Position numbers and translations under genes: made by a program | Assembly (NCBI GenBank): GCA_024644145.1 | Contig: JAHELO010000051.1 | Location: 1-8,936 of the forward strand | Origin: Christiangramia sp. | Lineage (GTDB): Bacteria > Bacteroidota > Bacteroidia > Flavobacteriales > Flavobacteriaceae | Length of the DNA stretch: 8,936 bases | Direction of reading: 5' to 3' | The notes under the pieces: model-generated | The model's input: only the letters and a program-made list of their open reading frames with translations | Told to the model about the DNA's origin: nothing | The model's database searches: none | Shown here: piece after piece, positions 6,397-8,936 of the stretch | Layout: the number at the start of each line of letters is the position of its first letter | Numbering within the stretch: position 1 is the stretch's first letter

Positions 6397-6951
6397 TTAT
6401 TTCGTTTTCTTGGGAGATAAAAACATAGTCATACGTTTTCCTTCCAATTTTGGCATTTGTTCCACTTTACCATATTCTTCCAGATCTTGTGCAAGTCTTA
6501 AAAGCAGGATCTCTCCTTTATCTTTAAAAACTATTGAACGACCTTTAAAGAATACAAAAGCCTTAAGCTTTGCACCTTCTTTCAAAAACTTTTCAGCGTT
6601 ACGTTTTTTGAATTCGTAATCATGGTCATCTGTATTGGGACCAAATCGAATTTCTTTAACCACCACCTTACTGGCCTTGGCTTTCATGGCTTTTTCACGT
6701 TTCTTCTGTTCATAAAGAAACTTTTTATAATCCATGACCTTGGCAACGGGAGGCTTGGCGTTCGGAGAAATTTCTACCAGATCAAGTTCAAGTTCCTGCG
6801 CTATGGCTAGGGCCTTCCTGATTGGATATACATCCATTTCTACGTTGTCGCCAACAAGGCGTACTTCGTCTGATTTAATTTTCTCGTTGATTCGGTGTTG
6901 TTCTTCTTTTTGTCTTCCGAATCTGTTCGGTTTTTTTCTACGTATAGCTAT
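6397..6951 (-). CDS. infC: Translation initiation factor IF-3 (ATA start)
   Basis: IF-3 binds the 30S subunit, keeps it apart from 50S, and proofreads the initiator tRNA and start codon. The first ATG, at 6837, would remove much of the N-terminal domain. In-frame sequence upstream encodes textbook IF-3: (M)[17 protein letters not shown], then [16 protein letters not shown], before the ATG-encoded residue. No ATG, GTG or TTG serves this stretch, and an in-frame TAA lies at 6957-6955. The start is therefore ATA at 6951-6949, giving 184 residues; a second ATA at 6945 is less likely. The N-domain continues through [20 protein letters not shown] and KKFLYEQKK, then a Lys/Ala-rich linker (about 106-118), and the C-domain contains [25 protein letters not shown] and a [11 protein letters not shown] end. 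It begins 15 nt after the thrS stop. In E. coli the rare AUU start of infC lets IF-3 repress itself; the ATA here suggests the same logic. Confidence 0.95.
   Translation of the reverse strand: MAIRRKKPNRFGRQKEEQHRINEKIKSDEVRLVGDNVEMDVYPIRKALAIAQELELDLVEISPNAKPPVAKVMDYKKFLYEQKKREKAMKAKASKVVVKEIRFGPNTDDHDYEFKKRNAEKFLKEGAKLKAFVFFKGRSIVFKDKGEILLLRLAQDLEEYGKVEQMPKLEGKRMTMFLSPKKTK
6949..6951 (-). other. infC: Non-canonical ATA start codon of infC
   Basis: Reading the minus strand, the order is TAA (6957-6955), GCC, ATA (6951-6949), GCT, ATA, CGT. Family-conserved residues begin immediately after the first ATA, and the in-frame stop two codons upstream rules out any earlier start. The 15 nt between the thrS stop and this codon (TTAAAATTTTAAGCC) hold no Shine-Dalgarno sequence. 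Confidence 0.8.
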
Positions 6952-6966
6952 GGCTTAAAATTTTAA

Positions 6967-8919
6967 TTAAACTTCAGTTTTAAAAGGCTTTAAGGTACTA
7001 TTGATTTCTGTATTAATCAAATTTGCAAATTCTTCGATCTTCATGGTACCCAAATCCCCTTCGCTGTGTTTACGTACAGAAATCGTACCATCATTGGCTT
7101 CCTGCTCTCCAACAATAAGCATATATGGGAATTTATTAACTTCAGCTTCCCTGATTTTCTTGCCTATCGTCTCGTTTCTGTTATCTACAAGGGCGCGAAT
7201 TTCGTTATTTTCAAGCAAAGTTAAAACTTTTTGTGAGTATTTTTCATATTTCTCACTGAGTGAGAGAATAATAGCCTGCTCAGGCATTAGCCACAGAGGG
7301 AAATTACCACCAGTATGTTCCAGAAGGATAGCTACAAAGCGCTCCATACTACCAAAGGGTGCACGGTGAATCATGACTGGTCGGTGTGACTCATTGTCAC
7401 TTCCTTTATATGTCAGGTCAAAACGTTCAGGTAAATTATAATCTACCTGAATAGTACCTAGCTGCCAGCTTCGGCCCAGTGCATCTCTTACCATAAAGTC
7501 CAGTTTTGGGCCATAAAATGCTGCTTCACCTGTTTCTACAACATAGTTAAGTCCTTTTTCCTCTGCTGCATTTATAATTGCATTTTCTGCTTTTTCCCAG
7601 ACATCATCAGATCCTATGTATTTTTCTTTATTATCAGGGTCTCTTAAAGATACCTGGGTAACAAAATCATCAAATCCCAGGGATTTGAATACATATAAGG
7701 TAAGGTCGATTACTTTTTTGAATTCTTCGTCCAATTGTTCTGGCATACAAAATATATGAGCATCATCCTGAGTAAAACCACGTACCCTCGTTAAACCATG
7801 AAGCTCCCCGCTTTGTTCATATCTATATACGGTACCGAATTCAGCGAATCTTTTTGGGAGATCTCTGTAACTCCAGGAAGACGCATTGTACATCTCACAA
7901 TGGTGCGGGCAATTCATTGGCTTTAACATGAATTCTTCCCCTTCATTAGGAGTGCTTATAGGTTGAAAGCTGTCTTCACCATATTTAGCAAAATGGCCTG
8001 AAGTTACATATAGTTCTTTACTCCCTATATGAGGGCTAACTACCATTTCGTATCCGGCTTGTTTTTGAGCCTTCTTTAAAAAGTTCTCCAGGCGTTCTCT
8101 TAATGCAGCTCCTTTAGGTAACCATAGAGGTAAACCCTGGCCAACCTTTTGGGAAAAGGTAAAAAGCTCCAGTTCTTTACCAAGTTTTCTGTGATCACGT
8201 TTTTTAGCTTCCTCCAGTAATTCCAGATACTCCTTTAATTCCTTTTGCTTTGGAAAGGAAATTCCATATACCCTGGTCAATTGTGGATTTTTTTCATCTC
8301 CTCTCCAGTAGGCACCGGCAACACTCATCAACTTTACCGCTTTTATTATTCCGGTATTCGGAATATGGCCTCCGCGGCATAAATCGGTGAAAGAGTCATG
8401 ATCACAAAAAGTAATCTCGCCGTCTTCAAGGTTTTCTATTAATTCAACCTTAAATTGATTGTTTTCGTTTTTATAAAAATCCAGAGCTTCCTGTTTGGAA
8501 ACTTCTCTCATTTTAAAATCATGTTTACCACGAGCGATCTCCAGCATCCGGTTTTCGATCTTTTTGAAGTCGTTATCAGAAATCTTCTGATCGCCAAAAT
8601 CTACGTCGTAATAAAAACCTCTTTCAATTGCTGGACCAATAGTGAGCTTAGCTCCAGGATATAGATCCTGTATCGCCTGAGCCATTACATGAGAAGTGGA
8701 ATGCCAGAATGCTTTCTTGCCTTCGTCGTTACTCCATGTATATAGAACAAGATTTCCATCTGTAGTTAAAGGAGTGGAAACTTCAACCGTTTCATCATTA
8801 AATTTAGCTGAAATTACATTCCTTGCTAAGCCTTCACTTATACTTTTGGCTACATCCATTGGAGTAGTGCCATTTTCAAACTCTTTAATACTTCCGTCTG
8901 GCAGAGTAATCTTGATCAT
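6967..8919 (-). CDS. thrS: Threonyl-tRNA synthetase
   Basis: Class II aminoacyl-tRNA synthetase that charges tRNA-Thr with threonine in the cytoplasm. It has 650 residues, the usual full length. An N-terminal TGS domain (about 1-62) is followed by the editing domain that removes mischarged serine, with HSTSH (H73, H77) and CRGGH (C181, H185) all intact. The catalytic core (about 245-540) shows the zinc ligands C337 (MNCPHH), H388 (DDAHIF) and H518 (MIHRAP), motif 2 [20 protein letters not shown] with R366, and motif 3 [13 protein letters not shown] with R527. The anticodon-binding domain fills about 545-640. Nothing is missing, so it should charge and edit normally. It is the first visible gene of the operon. 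Only 17 nt of its upstream sequence (CGCAAAAATTATAAAGA) is in the window, so its promoter and any leader cannot be judged. Confidence 0.98.
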   Translation of the reverse strand: MIKITLPDGSIKEFENGTTPMDVAKSISEGLARNVISAKFNDETVEVSTPLTTDGNLVLYTWSNDEGKKAFWHSTSHVMAQAIQDLYPGAKLTIGPAIERGFYYDVDFGDQKISDNDFKKIENRMLEIARGKHDFKMREVSKQEALDFYKNENNQFKVELIENLEDGEITFCDHDSFTDLCRGGHIPNTGIIKAVKLMSVAGAYWRGDEKNPQLTRVYGISFPKQKELKEYLELLEEAKKRDHRKLGKELELFTFSQKVGQGLPLWLPKGAALRERLENFLKKAQKQAGYEMVVSPHIGSKELYVTSGHFAKYGEDSFQPISTPNEGEEFMLKPMNCPHHCEMYNASSWSYRDLPKRFAEFGTVYRYEQSGELHGLTRVRGFTQDDAHIFCMPEQLDEEFKKVIDLTLYVFKSLGFDDFVTQVSLRDPDNKEKYIGSDDVWEKAENAIINAAEEKGLNYVVETGEAAFYGPKLDFMVRDALGRSWQLGTIQVDYNLPERFDLTYKGSDNESHRPVMIHRAPFGSMERFVAILLEHTGGNFPLWLMPEQAIILSLSEKYEKYSQKVLTLLENNEIRALVDNRNETIGKKIREAEVNKFPYMLIVGEQEANDGTISVRKHSEGDLGTMKIEEFANLINTEINSTLKPFKTEV

Positions 8920-8936
8920 TCTTTATAATTTTTGCG

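Noticed and set aside
6397..6837. Short IF-3 of 146 residues starting at ATG 6837
   Set aside because: It would delete the conserved RINEKI segment of the N-terminal domain, which is intact in frame upstream as far as the ATA at 6951.
7001..7369. 122-codon plus-strand frame inside thrS
   Set aside because: Antisense shadow of the conserved anticodon-binding and motif 3 region of threonyl-tRNA synthetase; the composition fits a mirrored coding frame.

Overview
The window looks like core chromosome of a member of the Flavobacteriaceae (Bacteroidota), probably close to Gramella/Christiangramia, Zunongwangia or Salegentibacter. That placement rests on recalled protein similarity, not on a search. 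It fits the AT-rich DNA, the lack of clear Shine-Dalgarno sequences before the genes, the Bacteroidota-type DnaB with a long low-complexity tail, and the exported protein family that follows dnaB.

Layout. Positions 1-34 end with a rho-independent terminator for a plus-strand gene outside the window. Positions 35-145 are the AT-rich upstream region of dnaB. A tightly packed plus-strand cluster follows: dnaB (146-1705); an exported protein of the family usually labelled 'asparagine synthetase B' (about 1689-3029, overlapping the dnaB end); a YjbQ/UPF0047 protein (3045-3476); and a large CPA2-type cation:proton antiporter with a cytosolic universal-stress-like C-terminal half (3499-5652). Gaps are -17, 15 and 22 nt, so the four genes are probably co-transcribed. 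A perfect 30-bp palindrome at 5660-5689 separates this cluster from the converging minus-strand operon thrS-infC-rpmI-rplT (8919 down to 5709). That operon is the classic translation cluster: threonyl-tRNA synthetase, IF-3, bL35 and bL20. No stretch longer than about 110 bases lacks a gene, and I see no RNA gene, mobile element or CRISPR array.

How the genes work together. The minus-strand operon supplies translation parts. Its infC gene appears to start at ATA, a start outside the ATG/GTG/TTG set, as expected for IF-3 autoregulation. The plus-strand cluster combines the replicative helicase with three genes that have no obvious shared pathway.

Most of the window is ordinary housekeeping sequence; I found no convincing new multi-gene system. 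The best leads are: a C-terminal tip on DnaB that closely mimics the protein-binding tip of single-stranded-DNA-binding protein; the glutamine-amidotransferase/ThuA-like look of the exported protein, which shows none of the asparagine synthetase hallmarks; the ATA start of infC; a spacer before rplT with hairpins and a seven-codon mini-ORF; and two terminators that share the same stem.
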